Shown: piece after piece, positions 1 through 11,500 of the stretch
How the letters are laid out: each line of letters opens with the position of its first letter
How positions within the stretch are numbered: position 1 is the stretch's first letter
From: Ignelater luminosus
Lineage: Eukaryota > Arthropoda > Insecta > Coleoptera > Elateridae
Direction: 5' to 3'
DNA length: 64,000 nt
Assembly (NCBI GenBank): GCA_011009095.1
Contig: VTPC01090544.1
Coordinates: 202,921 to 266,920 of the forward strand
Notes under the pieces: generated by a model
Database searches by the model: none
What the model was told of the DNA's origin: nothing
The model's input: only the letters and a program-made list of their open reading frames with translations
Program-made: the position numbers and the translations under genes

Positions 1-57
1 TACAATAAGATATAAACCCTTATATTCGATCATTTACTATTTAAGACCGTACTTATA
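1..57 (+). repeat. Dispersed repeat, copy 1 of 2
   Basis: The first ~45 bases of the window, which contain AGATATAAACCCTTATA and a GATCATTTAC motif, recur almost exactly at 3821-3877, just 5' of the RTE-type LINE endonuclease remnant. The copy here probably belongs to the same LINE family or to an element that runs off the window edge. Confidence 0.6.
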
Positions 58-263
58 CAGTGCTACATCAAAAATCGACTCGTTTAAGCATAGGTGTTTC
101 CATGTTAATAAACGCGTTTTATAGTTCGCGGTTCAGCCAAATACAAAGCCCGGCTGTTCAAACATATTAATAGCATCATCACATCGCTATATTACTTAAC
201 TGGATAATCAACCAAATTTTGCCGACAACAAAGGAAAGAAGTTTAGATCGTTTACTCATAGTT

Positions 264-692
264 TACCAAGGGAGGAAAGTAATTTATTGCAGTGGAGACT
301 TGATTATTCACGTCGAGACTGTAATATTACTTACTCCCGTGGGACGTACATTTTCTCGCCTGTAAACTAAATCCATTTTTGTTTGGAACGTTATAAGGGC
401 GGAAAGAATCTTTTGTATTATGTTAATAGTGTTCGCATCGGACTATTCTAGGAAAAATATAATTATTGAAAAATTATTAACTTTTCCGCCCTGATAACGT
501 CCCAAGGGTTGTAATAAATCATTACGTCCCTGTTCCAAGCAAAAATGAATTTAGTTTACCAGCGAAAAAATGTTGTACATCCCACGGGAGTAAGTAATAT
601 TACAGTCTAGACGTGATTACGCTCTCGGCTTCGCCTCGAACGCAATATTCACGTCTCACTATAATAGATTACTTTCCTCCCTCGGTACGTAA
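264..692. mobile_element. Foldback (long inverted repeat) element, GGGAGGAAAGTAAT ends
   Basis: The left arm (264-407) and right arm (481-692) are reverse complements over long stretches: GGGAGGAAAGTAAT, CTGTAATATTACTTACTCCC, GTGGGAYGTAC, GGTAAACTAAAT and GGGCGGAAA occur in the same order on opposite strands. The right arm carries about 60 extra bases. The ~70-base loop is AT-rich with no ORF. I see no transposase and no certain target duplication, so the superfamily is undetermined. Confidence 0.75.
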
Positions 693-1111
693 ATAACTAT
701 TAAAATGTAATATTATCGAATCTTAATAATATTTTTAGCAAGCTTCTGAATGGCAACTATGTACACGCTGTGCACGTCTTCACGTGACTAACTTGTTTCC
801 CTTCAAATCATCTTAAAGTGAATCGATTTTGTCTTCCACATGTCTCGCTCTTCAAATAATTTTCGAAATTATTAATTTTTCTTTCTTACCAAGTACACAC
901 ATGAAAAAGAGTTAGGGATATTAAAAAAATACCTATAGAATTTGTTATTAACGTAAGTTTTATTATTTATTTAGGTTTATATAGGAAATATTTAACATGT
1001 ATAACCAAGAACTGAACGAAATGTAAACAAAAACAAAAGAAAAACTATAAAAATTAAATAACTCAAAATAAAAACAAAAATCCAATCATCGTTCGAATGT
1101 CATTTGTATAA
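693..1111. other. AT-rich interval without recognisable features
   Basis: No coding potential or repeat match was seen. The 3' part is presumably the terminal region of the Tc1-like element whose transposase remnant follows on the minus strand, but I could not find convincing terminal inverted repeats. Confidence 0.4.
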
Positions 1112-2138
1112 TTAATAAAGTGTATGACCCCCGTGATTGCGAATTACACTTTGCACTCGTCGTGGCATATTTAAAATTACATTATCTATCAATTCCTGCG
1201 CCAAATTATCCCAAACTGTAGGTAAGACTGCCATTAGTTCTTCTAAAGTCGTTGACCGAGGAGTATGCTGTCTCAAAGCAGTTTTAAGCATTGCCCATAC
1301 ATGTTCTATCGGATTAAGATCCGGAGAACAAGGTGGTAACTGTATGTAGTCTATATCGTTTTCTACAATTTGATTCAGCACATTTCTCGCTCGATGTGGT
1401 CTAGCGTTATCATCTAGAAATAGAAAATGCCGCTCTAAATTGTACCTATAGTTCTCGACGATACCATTTATAATATCATCTTGGTATATACGGGAATTCA
1501 GAGTTTTCTGACAAACGTATAATTCCGTGCGTCCACCTAGAAAGATTCCTGCCCAAACCATACCTCCACCGCTGCCAAATGGATGTACCTCTTGTACAAG
1601 GTTTTGCCGATTTTGCTGATTTGAAGACCTCCATACCCTCACACGCCTAGAATCACTATTTAACGCAATCCTGGATTCATCAGTATACATAACACGACTC
1701 CATTCTTGATTCCATTGAGATCGCTCAGGACACCATCTTAAGGGGTTACTCCGGTAAACATTTCCTAAAGGAACTGTTCGCCGTGGCCTTTATGATCTTA
1801 AATGTACTTCATGTAGTCGATTAAGAATGGTACCACGCGTTACGTCTACTCCTTTGCTTGATATAATGAATTTCTTATTCTCGAGCAGGGATAGGTTACA
1901 TTTCTTTTTGCAGTAATTAATAAGTATCTGTCTTGTTTAGCTGTGTAGTTGTGGCTCGTGGTCTGCCTGTGCGAGGTCTTTTCTTAACAGATCCAGTTTG
2001 TCGATATCTGGTATAAAGTCTGCTTATCGCACTTTGCGTTACATGTAGCTGGATAGCAACGTCAACTTGCCGTAGGCCAGCTTAAAGCATGCCAATTGCT
2101 TTGTTTGCTTCAGGACTAGTTAAATGAACCCTTACCAT
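1112..2138 (-). pseudogene. Tc1-like transposase (DD34E), degraded
   Basis: Read on the minus strand from an ATG at 2138, the N-terminal part has a helix-turn-helix-like region (QVDVAIQLHVTQSAISRLY) followed by a GRPR AT-hook-like motif. That part is broken by several stop codons, the first about 18 codons in. The C-terminal half is an open 192-codon stretch (1690-1112) with the catalytic core: D in YTDESR, D in DDNARPH and E in DLNPIEHVW. The last two are separated by exactly 34 residues, the DD34E signature of Tc1 cut-and-paste transposases. It ends GGHTLY, a common end for this family. Stops in the DNA-binding half make it inactive. Terminal inverted repeats were not identified. Confidence 0.9.
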
Positions 2139-3820
2139 GATGTACAACAATTGCGAGTTTCAGTTTTGTAGAAATTTTCAGTTTAAATGTATAAATTCAA
2201 CTCCGTATTAAATGAAAATATCTTGACAAACTCAACACTTAACAAAATATGTAAACAAAAATTTTCTGAGAAAGTTAAACAGTAGCTGCTTGATCTTACA
2301 TTATCATAAAGGAGGTAAAAAATGTATATTATACAGTTTGAAGGCAATAATAAGAATTTAAACCGGAAAAATTACAATATTCTTAACTTTTTTCCATGTG
2401 TGTATTTTCTACAATTCAAACAAGTTGAAAACAGATCTGTTCTTATCCTGGTTTTTACTAGATGCGCCTGGCAATTTTCAATATGCCGGCACATTATTGT
2501 CATGCAGCAATAAATAGAACTTTAACTATATTTATTTAAGCAAAGAGAATTCTCAACCTTAAATGTTTGTCTGGTTGTAAGAAAAAATAGTTTTTAGAAG
2601 AAATACGTGTTTCTTTTGCTGATTGCACTATTATGTTAAAGAATTATAAATTAGATATGTTTAACTTTCTTCTATTACGACTATTTGTCCATGCACCCCT
2701 GACACCGCTCCTGTCTTTGTGTGTAACATACTTCTGCTATTTACAGTTAGCAACATCTTATTTGTTTGTTAATTGAGATTTAGAATTCAAAGTAGTTAGG
2801 ATCTGTATCTTGATTCCGACAACTATTTAGTAAAACTCCCCGATTTCTGATAATTGCGTACTGTATCTTAGATTTTAAAAGATGATCTAAATAAATGTGC
2901 CGAATAACCTAAACTTAAACTGGTAGCATCGATACAGAAAAAGAGACTTTATTTATGTTATTGTTTTATAATAAACGACTAATATTTTTTGATACCTTCT
3001 ATGGAATCGCCAATACATTATAAGTAGTAAATTACTTTTAACATCCCTATCGCCCTGTTTGGGGAAGGAGATGTGACACTGCATCGAGGAAAAGGACGAT
3101 AAAGCAGTATTAGAATACTAAGCAAAGTAGATGTACAAATTAACATGGAAAATAAAACACAAGAAGTAAAAAGATTAGGAAACAGTAGCAATGATCAAAC
3201 AAATGACCCATCCTACTGGAACTTCAATTCAATGGGCAAGAAAATGGAAATTATAAAGGCGACGAAAAAACTCAAAAACTATCAAAAAGGAGATTTGAGA
3301 ACAAAATGAGATTTTAATAAAGCATATGAAATAAGTTAGAGAAAATGGCAATAAAGTATTTATAACTTATAATAATTTAGTAATAAATGGTAAAAGTTTT
3401 ACGTTAAAACATCTTAACAACTACTTACATAAAAACGGCAAACGAAAACAGGAAGGAGCAATAGAGAAGTAAGGCAGAATATTTAGTCAACGTTCCACAC
3501 CAGATCAAGACAAAAGATCTCAGAAGAGAAAAGCCTAACTAGTCTTAGAAATAGTACAAAAAAGACCTAATAGATGCAAAAGATAGGAGGGAACAAGTTG
3601 AGGATAACTGCAATGAATTAAGGTCTAACGATTATGGAACAATAAAAATTACCTATTAAGATTAGACACAAGTAAAATAGTATATAAAGGATGTCTTCAC
3701 GCTATAGTAACGCTAACGTGGTATAGATGCGCGGAACTAGATAGTTGGCAACCTTAGTCACTGATAAAAGGTAAAGAAATAAAAACAAAATTTAAACAAG
3801 AAATATTCAGGTGACCTATT
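2139..3820. other. AT-rich interval, possible decayed LINE 5' region
   Basis: Nothing recognisable to about 3130. From 3145 a short + strand reading frame (starting MENKTQEVKRLGNSS, about 54 codons) is rich in Lys, Asn and Glu and is followed by stop-ridden sequence leading to the RTE-type endonuclease at 3880. It may be the decayed 5' part of that LINE, but no motif proves it. Confidence 0.3.
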
Positions 3821-3877
3821 TACAGTAAGATATAAACCCTTATACTTGATCATTTACCATTTTCGAATGATACTTAA
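3821..3877 (+). repeat. Dispersed repeat, copy 2 of 2
   Basis: Near-identical to bases 1-57 of the window over AGATATAAACCCTTATA and the following GATCATTTAC block, same orientation. It lies directly 5' of the RTE endonuclease remnant. Confidence 0.6.
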
Positions 3878-4140
3878 AATGAATAAAGCACATCAAGCAA
3901 AGGAACTGAAACGGTAAAGATTAAAATCTTAGGTATGAGTGAAATACGGTGGATAGGTTATGGAGATTAAAATTATCAAGCAAGAAATATATCGTTTATT
4001 CTGGTACTCAAAATGAGAATACAAGATATGAATTTGGTGTAGCGCTCATGCTAGATAAAAATGCAAGAATGGCAGTTTTAGACTGGACTCCTGTCGATAT
4101 GTCGTTACGCAGTTTCATTTTATCCATAATAGTCGTAACA

Positions 4141-6105
4141 GAATGTTAAACCTAATTTTTTCCAACAAATATTGTGCAGTATTGAGTGATTTATCTCCTT
4201 TACCACCAGAAGATAGCTTTCATCCGGCATTATTGTTTTGTTTTTCCGTAAAAACTCTAGATATCACTAAATGTGTTAATTTTAATTTAGATTCAATATT
4301 GAATGATTACTCAGTGTCAGAATATAATTTTTGTAAAGCTAACTTTCCTCTTATGTATAACCAGCTCTTAAATACAGATTCGTCTCAAATCTATAACAAT
4401 GCAGATGTTGATATAGCTTGTGACAAATTTTACAGTATAATTTATAACATTTTCAATTTAACCGTTCTTGTAAAACGTAAATCTAAGAGAACATATCCTG
4501 TATGGTTTGATAAAAAGTTAATTGATTTAATAAAAAGAAAGGAAAATGTTGGGTAAGTTATAAAAAAACTAACATTGTTCAGTACTATGAAGAGTTTTGT
4601 ATTATCAGAACCAGTGCCAAGAGATGTTTAAGGGAATTAAAAAAAAATATGTTAGTTCAGTCGAGGAATACGTATCTGCCAATCCTAACGAATTTTAGAG
4701 ATTTCTAAATACGCAGAAAGATCATTCAGGTATTCCTAGTGTAATGGCCTATAATAATGTATTATATGATGATACACAGTCAATCGTTAATGCGTTTGCA
4801 ACTTACTTTCAAAGTGTTTATCAGGTGTCCAATAAAACTCAAAGTCATCTTAATCACGGTATAAATTATACATCCCAGACCCACGTTGCATCGATATCTT
4901 CAACTGATATTCTTGATGCTGCTAAATTGTTAAAAAATAAATATTCTTGTGGCATTGACAAAATACCAAGCTTTCTAATTAAAGACTGTATAATTTCCTT
5001 AGTCGAGCCGTTAAAGTGTTTGTTTAATCTGTTCTTAAAATTGGAAAAGTTTCTAGAGCGATAGAAAATAGCAAGAATTTGCCCTGTTCACAAAACTGGT
5101 AATAAACCATAGAGAATTATAGACTAATATCGATACTGTGTAATTTCTCCAAATTATTTGAAATTATTTTATTTAAGTATATACCGGGTGCTGCATCGAC
5201 GGACGCAACATAGGAAATCCTATGCTAATTTTGAAATGTTTAGATATTGGCTCCCCTAATTATTTTACCACTAAACTTTCCTTAGGTGTTTTGAAGAGCA
5301 CTGCAAGATGATATACACTGAGCAATTTCAGCATTTTATAATAACTCAATTAGAAACTATTTAAAGAAATGTATGTGTATGTGCATGGTATAGCAGCAAC
5401 GTCGAATATCAATAACTTTATTGCTATTAACTTATAATTCACAATTATGTAAATGCTAGCAAAACCAGAATTACTCTCTGCATGCTGTTCCCTGCATAAC
5501 ACCACTTTATTATGGCGATTTTCTCCGTTGTTGCATAATTCATAGTTAAAATTTAAATTGATTGTCAAACTGTCATAGATAATTAATAGAAATAGTTGAG
5601 TGTAAAAATTTACAGGCCTATTTGATGTTGCTGCTGAACTATGCACATAACATGCATTATGCACACACCTTTCTTCAAATACCTTCTAATTGAGTTATCA
5701 TAACATGCTCAAATTGCTCAGTGTATATCATCTTGCAACGTCCTTCAAAAAACCTAAATAAAGTTTAATGCTAAAATTATTACGGGAGCCAATATTCTTG
5801 TACCACGAGTTAACTCTAGGCATTCACATGATTTTTACTGTGATCAACCTAGAACTAATCTATTGCAAAGAACACCAATCAATGATATGTGTATGAATAT
5901 AAACAAAATCTCTTCCATGTCTGACATTCACAATGATAAACTTTGTAATTAAGTTAATACATTTATAAGTCGTGTTTAGAATTGTTTATTATATAAGTGT
6001 GCGTAGTTCTAAAACAAGTTAATATTTAGTTTATTGTTAGATTAATATTAGGTTAAATTTAACCTTATAAAAGGAATTGTACCTGTTGGGTTTAATAAAC
6101 TATTA
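4141..6105 (+). pseudogene. Jockey/CR1-like LINE remnant, internally deleted
   Basis: The + strand segment 4143-4556 matches the end of a jockey-type endonuclease and the start of the linker (SDLSPLPPEDSFHPAL, then YPVWFDKKLIDLIKRKE). 4744-5064 continues into the reverse transcriptase N-terminus (AFATYFQSVY, LLKNKYSCGIDKIPSFLIK), followed by ICPVHKTGNK. Most of the reverse transcriptase is missing. The element resumes after a foldback with a typical C-terminus (5797-5955: PRTNLLQRTPINDMC) and a short AT-rich 3' tail with AATAAA-like sequence. It interrupts the RTE endonuclease. Stops at 4554 and 5062 and frameshifts show it is dead. Whether the two parts are one copy or two truncated copies cannot be settled here. 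Confidence 0.75.
5183..5796. mobile_element. Foldback element inside the jockey remnant
   Basis: The left arm (5244-5405) and right arm (5620-5796) are reverse complements: ATATTGGCTCCC, GCAAGATGATATACACTGAG, AATAACTCAATTAGAA and AGCAGCAAC recur inverted. The loop (5406-5619) has no convincing ORF. The left border reads TATACCGGGTG, a variant of the TATACAGGGTG end seen on several other elements here, but the matching right border is missing. The sequence may therefore be truncated on the right. Confidence 0.75.
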
Positions 6106-6438
6106 TAATATTGTCATTGCTAGTTCTAAGGCAATATTTTTCAATATATGTGTGGTTAATGTTTACGCACCAACTAACACAAACAATCTAAAGAAAATAC
6201 ATCTACAATCGATTGCAAAGATTATATGACCAATCACAAAAAAGCACATAAAAGATATAGAAATGCTTATGGGAAATATGAATGCTAAAATAGGAAACAA
6301 CAACGTACTAGATAGAGACAATATATTGGACAAAGAGGGTGTCGGTAAAGTGAGAGAAGATGTAGATATGTTTTTAGATTTTTGTACATTGAATAATCTT
6401 TTTACAGGACATAGTATCTTCATTCATAAAGTAATATA

Positions 6439-7957
6439 CAGGGTCGCTAAAAAGTATGGAAACACGCTACCCCCTCAGAGACGGTAAGATAGACAAATGA
6501 AATTTGGGGATCTTAAAGTAGGTATTTTTTGTCATGTTTTGCGAAGGTAATTGAAAACAAATCTTCAATTGTTTTTTCGTACGGCCTCCATCTTGAATTT
6601 TCTTAAATGAAACACTCTGTCTATGATTCCATATTTGGATAGGGATTTTCAAGAGACGTTCAATGATATTGTATAAAGGTTGCTATACTTATCTTGAAAG
6701 GTATTGGAGATAATCGCTATTCCTTTTCGGGGGTTTCCCTATTAAAAAATATGGAAACACGCTGCTCCTGCAAAAACGGTAAGAGATAGACAAATGAAAT
6801 TTGGGGATCTTAAAGCAAGCACTGCTTGCCATGTTTTGCGAAGAAAGTTAAGATCAAATCTTTAATTATTTTTTCGTAAGGTCGACATCTTGAATTTCAT
6901 TAAATGGATCACCCTGTATATGACCCCATATCTCGATAGGGATTTTAAAAGAGAATTCGGTAATACTCGTATAAGAATTGCGATACTTATCCTGAAAAGT
7001 TTTGGAGATAATCGCTATTCTTTTGTCAAGGATTTCACTATTAATTTAAAGTTACCCGTGAAACAGCAAAGGCAATGGAACTTAAAAAATGATGTGCGAT
7101 TATTTTATAAGTAATTAGAGTAAAAGAAAATCGTAAAGATTTTGCCCTTAGCCTACTTATTTAAAATAATAGATCGATGCTAGAACAAACTAAAAAGGTG
7201 GAATAACACCAAATAGTAACGAACTGATAATAACAAAAACACAATATAATTTTAAACGAAGTGTTCAAAATGCGCTGCGTCAACTTCTTGACAATGAAAT
7301 GTTCGTAAGGAGTTTTGCAAATAATCGAGGGGAGCTACTTGCATTACGAATCCGTCATTGAAGTTAAGAAATCCTTGACAAAAGAATAGCGATTATCTTC
7401 AAAATCTTTCAAGATAAGTATAGCAACCCTTACATTATTGAATTCGCCTTTAAAATCGCTATCGAGATATGGGGTTATATACAGAGTGAAACATTTAAAG
7501 ATATTCAAGATGGCGGCCATATGAAAAAACAATTGAAGATTTGATCTTAACTCTCTTCGTAAAACATGGCAAACAAGGCCTACTTTAATATCTCCATATT
7601 TCATTTGTCTATCTCTTACCGTTTTTGCAGGAGCAGCGTGTTTCCGTACATTTTAATAGGAAAACCCCTGACAAAAGAATAGCGATTGTCTCCAAGACCT
7701 TTCAAGACAAGTATAGCAACCCTTATATCATTGAATTTTTTGTGAAAATCTCTATCCAAATATTGCGTCATATACCGAATGTTCTATTTAAAAAAATTCA
7801 ATATAGCGGCCGTACGAAAAAATAATTGAAGATTTGTTTTTAATTACCTTAGCAAAACATGGCAAAACATACCTACTTTAAGCTCTCCAAATTTCATTTG
7901 TCTATCTCTTACCGTTTCTGCGAGGGTAGCCTGTTTCCATACTTTTTAGCGACCCTG
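6439..7957. mobile_element. 1.5-kb foldback with doubled arms, CAGGGTCGC ends, TA target
   Basis: The ends are perfect inverted repeats (CAGGGTCGCTAAAAAGTATG and its complement) flanked by TA at 6437-6438 and 7958-7959. Each arm is two tandem versions of a ~300-bp unit: 6439-6741 and 6742-7050 on the left, 7360-7657 and 7658-7957 inverted on the right. Each unit contains the block TATGGAAACACGCT, an ATAGACAAATGAAAT block and a GATAATCGCTATTC block. The loop (7051-7359) read on the minus strand ends in CQEVDAAHFEHFV then a stop, resembling the C-terminus of DD41D Tc1/mariner transposases. No full transposase is present, so it is non-autonomous. Confidence 0.9.
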
Positions 7958-8440
7958 TATAAATTAACTTGGACATCACCTGCTGATGGTATTACGAAAA
8001 ACCATGTAGACCATATTGCGTTAACAAGAAATGTAAGTGCTGCCTCCTAGATGTTAGAGCAAAATTGAAAACTAGATTTTTGATGATAGAAGAGACTGAA
8101 TTTCAACACACACTGGAAGCTAATTGAAGAGAAACGGGATATTAAATCTGAGTTGTTAAATAAATAAATAGAAGATAGAACTGAGAGATTTATATCAGTT
8201 AAAAAATAAACAAGTCAAAAGAAGTGCTCGTAAAGACGAAAGGGTACAACTTGAAGAGTTTCTAAAAAACAGCAGCAAATGCAGAAAGCAGCTACAATTA
8301 CTAGATCAAAAATGTAACTTACTAAAAACGCAAACACAATCGATGGTTGGAGCATATTCAGGAAAAGCGAGAACCGCAACGGAATTTGAAAATGATAATG
8401 TTATAGAAGAATCTCAAGATCTTGACTTTGTAACGGGAAA

Positions 8441-10554
8441 AATCTGAAAAAAGGTCTAATGCCTGTTACGGATAGCGGAAGATGTCCAATGCCGTAGCTC
8501 CAAACCGAAGATGGGCGAGGTTCAAGCTGAACTTACTTTAAATGTTATAAGATAAAAGCTCACACTTACAGAAACTCTAAATATCTTAAAGATGGTAAAA
8601 ATTAAGGGCGCCAGAAGCTGAAAGTCAAAAGGAAGCCACAGGCCAACCCACGTAGCTTGTCGTAGGCTCACACCCTGGATATGGGCTCACCTGAATTGTT
8701 TACAGTAGACACTTTATTTATCAAAATACTCAAAATATACAGTTTGACGTTTTAGTTTCATAAATGCTGATTACACAAAATTTTACTGGGGCGATCGACT
8801 TGATGCACCCTCACTTACAAAGCAAATAATATAAATAACAATATGGAACCTGCTAGCCACTCAAGTGCGTCGATATTTCAAGCTAAAATTACGTTCTTCT
8901 TATACACAATAATTTGTTTATTTAAGCCCTTCTAAGAATCCACGGATGGCTCACTCTGTTTAAAGGGTAAACACAAGTACACAAATGAAAGTCCTTACAG
9001 GTATACGTCAATAAAGCACAAAAGGAACTTTAATTTATTAGATCAATAATGAAAAGAAAAAAACAAAGAAACACTAAAATGTATGTAAATGACTTAATAT
9101 TATTATTTCATCCAGAAGGGAAAGAATCAAAGTAAATATGAGAAGATTAAATATTCAGTCAGTTAACAAATAAAATGGGTTATAAGAAAACTAAAGTTTA
9201 TAACTTTACCAACAAATTCTTTTGCAAAAATATAAATTTCCAAGGTGGGTATCTATAATTTGATTTTCTTTACTCATAAGCAACCGCAAACCAAATAATT
9301 GCTTTTAGTTTAGCATAAAAAAAGACAGACAATTAAAACTTAATTCTACCTTCGAACGTTCGTTTTACAAAAACTAATTATTATATACTTCAATTTAAAT
9401 TTTAGAAGATTCTTTCAAAACTTGAAAATTATACGTTAAACATCAATAGAATTTATCCACAAATAATTGTGTAATAAATTTCTTACATACTAATTCCTAG
9501 GCTCAAAAGAATAAATGATATTTGTCAGGGATTTCAGATGGTTTGTTAAACGATCAAGACTTGCTCGCTCGGCATCAAGTTTATAACACAAACGCTTGTA
9601 AGTACTTCAGCATTAATTAATTAGAACGTCTTCAAACTTGATTTTAATCACAACACAGTGTATATTGCAATAATCAGGGGGTTTATACAGAGTAACGAAA
9701 CATCAAAATCACTGCATTCGCGGCCAACACACAAAATCTCTTTCCCAAAATACCGGCGGCAACTGAATTGCGAATAAAGCAAAAGTTGCGGTTAACACAC
9801 AGCACAGAAGAGGTGATGAAAAAGGCACCACAATAATGGAGTCTCTATAAAATTCACTGTTAACGACACAGTCCCCATTAAAAACGACAGCTAAATTGCA
9901 AAACAAAAAGAAATCTGGGAGTTCTTATCCTCTATTCGTGAATTCAAGGCCTTCATCCGACGAGAATGTCGTAATGGTCTTTCCAGGACTAGCCCCCGAA
10001 AGAACACTATAATTCACAAAACTTAAAATTTCGAACTCACGGTAGATCTTATATTAACAACGAATTCGAACGTATGGAGCGGGCTCGGCCTTGTGGCCGA
10101 ACCGCTTTCCTCGCTGGCAGCCAAGCTGAGACTCTCTGAAGAGACGCTAAAATTTTTCCAACACATAAACGTTTCGAGAAAACCAAAAGTCAGACATACA
10201 CTGTACTATGAAACTGAATATATAAAAGTATATCAATCATGGAAAAATTCTAACCCTTACATTTCGAATGTGAACAGACTTTCTTACGAACATAAAAGTG
10301 CTGAAATATAAACAAAATTTCCACGAATTAATAAACCATAAAAATGTTTAGACGTCTACACAAACAATTCTACACTGAAATACAGCACGTACATATTGTA
10401 ATTAAAACTTAACGAAGCTTGAAGGAAATATCTTTGACAACATAAATAATTTAACAAACGTTTTAAGACAAAATGAAATAATAAATCCATATTGAATAAA
10501 TACATTTAGAACAAAATGCAAGGCAGAGTCCGGATATACACGCAATATTAGAAA
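8441..10554. other. Interval between LINE parts; no supported gene
   Basis: 8441-8700 is somewhat GC-richer and may be degraded repeat. 9700-10150 is also GC-richer, with a short + strand frame at 10093-10311 (EPLSSLAAKLRLSEE...) that has no recognised motif and starts from a non-ATG codon. It could be a further insertion inside the LINE, since the RTE linker stops near 8440 and the RT begins near 10555. No terminal repeats were found. Confidence 0.3.
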
Positions 10555-11500
10555 ATGACATTACAACATAATAGATATAAAAGAATCCACCAAAAAGGAA
10601 ATTATAGAAGCCATACGAAAACCTAAGTGTGGTAAAGCAACCGGTATTGACAATTTATCGGGAGATTTATTCAAGAAATTCTGCACTGTTTACTTAAGAA
10701 AACTTGGAATAAAGAGCAATTACTAAATGATTGGCAAAAAGGTCGAATTACTACTTCACTAAAAAAATAACAAAACTATCTGCGATAGCTAGAAAGTAAT
10801 TACACTTTTGAGTTGTGCAAGCAAACTACTATACCAGCATTATATTAAAAAGGATACAAGATACAATAGATACTTTACTGAGAGATAATGAAGCAGGTTT
10901 CAGAACAAACCGATCTTGTATAGACCAAATTTGCACTTTGAGAATAATAAGATGAGGGCATAAAATAGCAGAAAAAAATGCACTTTGGATTTATCGATTT
11001 TAAGAAGGCTTTCGATAAAGGTAACAGAAATATGATACAATGTGGAAAATTCTCCAAGAATATAAATTAGCTATGGATATTATTAGGATGCTAAAGTTGG
11101 CTTATAATTATTATTTATCAGTAATTGAATATAATGGTACAGTGTCAGAAAAAGATAATCATAAAGTCCCGTGTTAGATAGATATGTGTGTTTTCTTTGG
11201 CCCTGTTTTTACTAGTCATCGATTGGAATAAACATATCTACAATGGAGCATTTCGAAGGCGTAAATTTGCTAGAATTTGTTTGTCTAATAGCAGAAAAAT
11301 TGAAGATTTGCAATATAAGATAGACAAACTGGAGAGATATGTTCAACAGGCAGGACTAGGAATCAGCACCAAAATGGCTAGTATTTTAAAAATAAATTTG
11401 TTAAGTACAGTTAACATAAATTTACAAGAAAACCAGTAGATAATACGGAAGAATTCACATACTTTGGAAGTATTCTTGACAGCAAATGAGGATATCAAAA
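10555..11500 (+). pseudogene. RTE-type LINE reverse transcriptase, heavily degraded
   Basis: Despite many stops and frameshifts, the motif order of an RTE reverse transcriptase is readable on the + strand: KKEIIEAIRKPKCGKATGID (RT0-1), a VITLLSCASKLLYQ-like block, EAGFRTNRSCIDQICTLR, FIDFKKAFDK (RT motif A), then KIDKLERYVQQAGLGIS and EFTYFGSILDS in the thumb and connection region. The conserved YADD-type motif is not visible, probably lost in a deleted stretch near 11180. It may be the downstream half of the LINE whose endonuclease lies at 3880-8440. Confidence 0.75.

Larger units (their letters stand above)
3880..8440 (+). pseudogene. RTE-type LINE endonuclease and linker, split into three pieces
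   Basis: Three + strand segments together read like the apurinic-like endonuclease of an RTE-type non-LTR retrotransposon. Segment 1 (3880-4140) includes KILGMSEIRW, YSGTQ and GVALMLDKNARMAVLDW. Segment 2 (6106-6438) includes NVYAPTN, MGNMNAKIGNN and FLDFCTLNNL. Segment 3 (7958-8440) includes LTWTSPADG, KNHVDHIAL and a DVRAKLKTRF tail. Motif order matches a single copy. The gaps are a jockey-type remnant (4141-6105) and a foldback (6439-7957). Joining segments 2 and 3 across the foldback, keeping one TA, restores VIYKLTW in frame. Stops and frameshifts elsewhere make it non-functional. The reverse transcriptase at 10555-11500 may be its continuation or a second copy. Confidence 0.8.

Noticed and set aside
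1137..1349. Plus-strand ORF opposite the Tc1-like transposase
   Set aside because: Shadow of the minus-strand DD34E catalytic domain.
7344..7604. ORFs inside the doubled foldback (7344-7604 -, 7625-7825 +, 6890-7114 +)
   Set aside because: They read through inverted or tandem arm units and are not conserved between units, so they are incidental.
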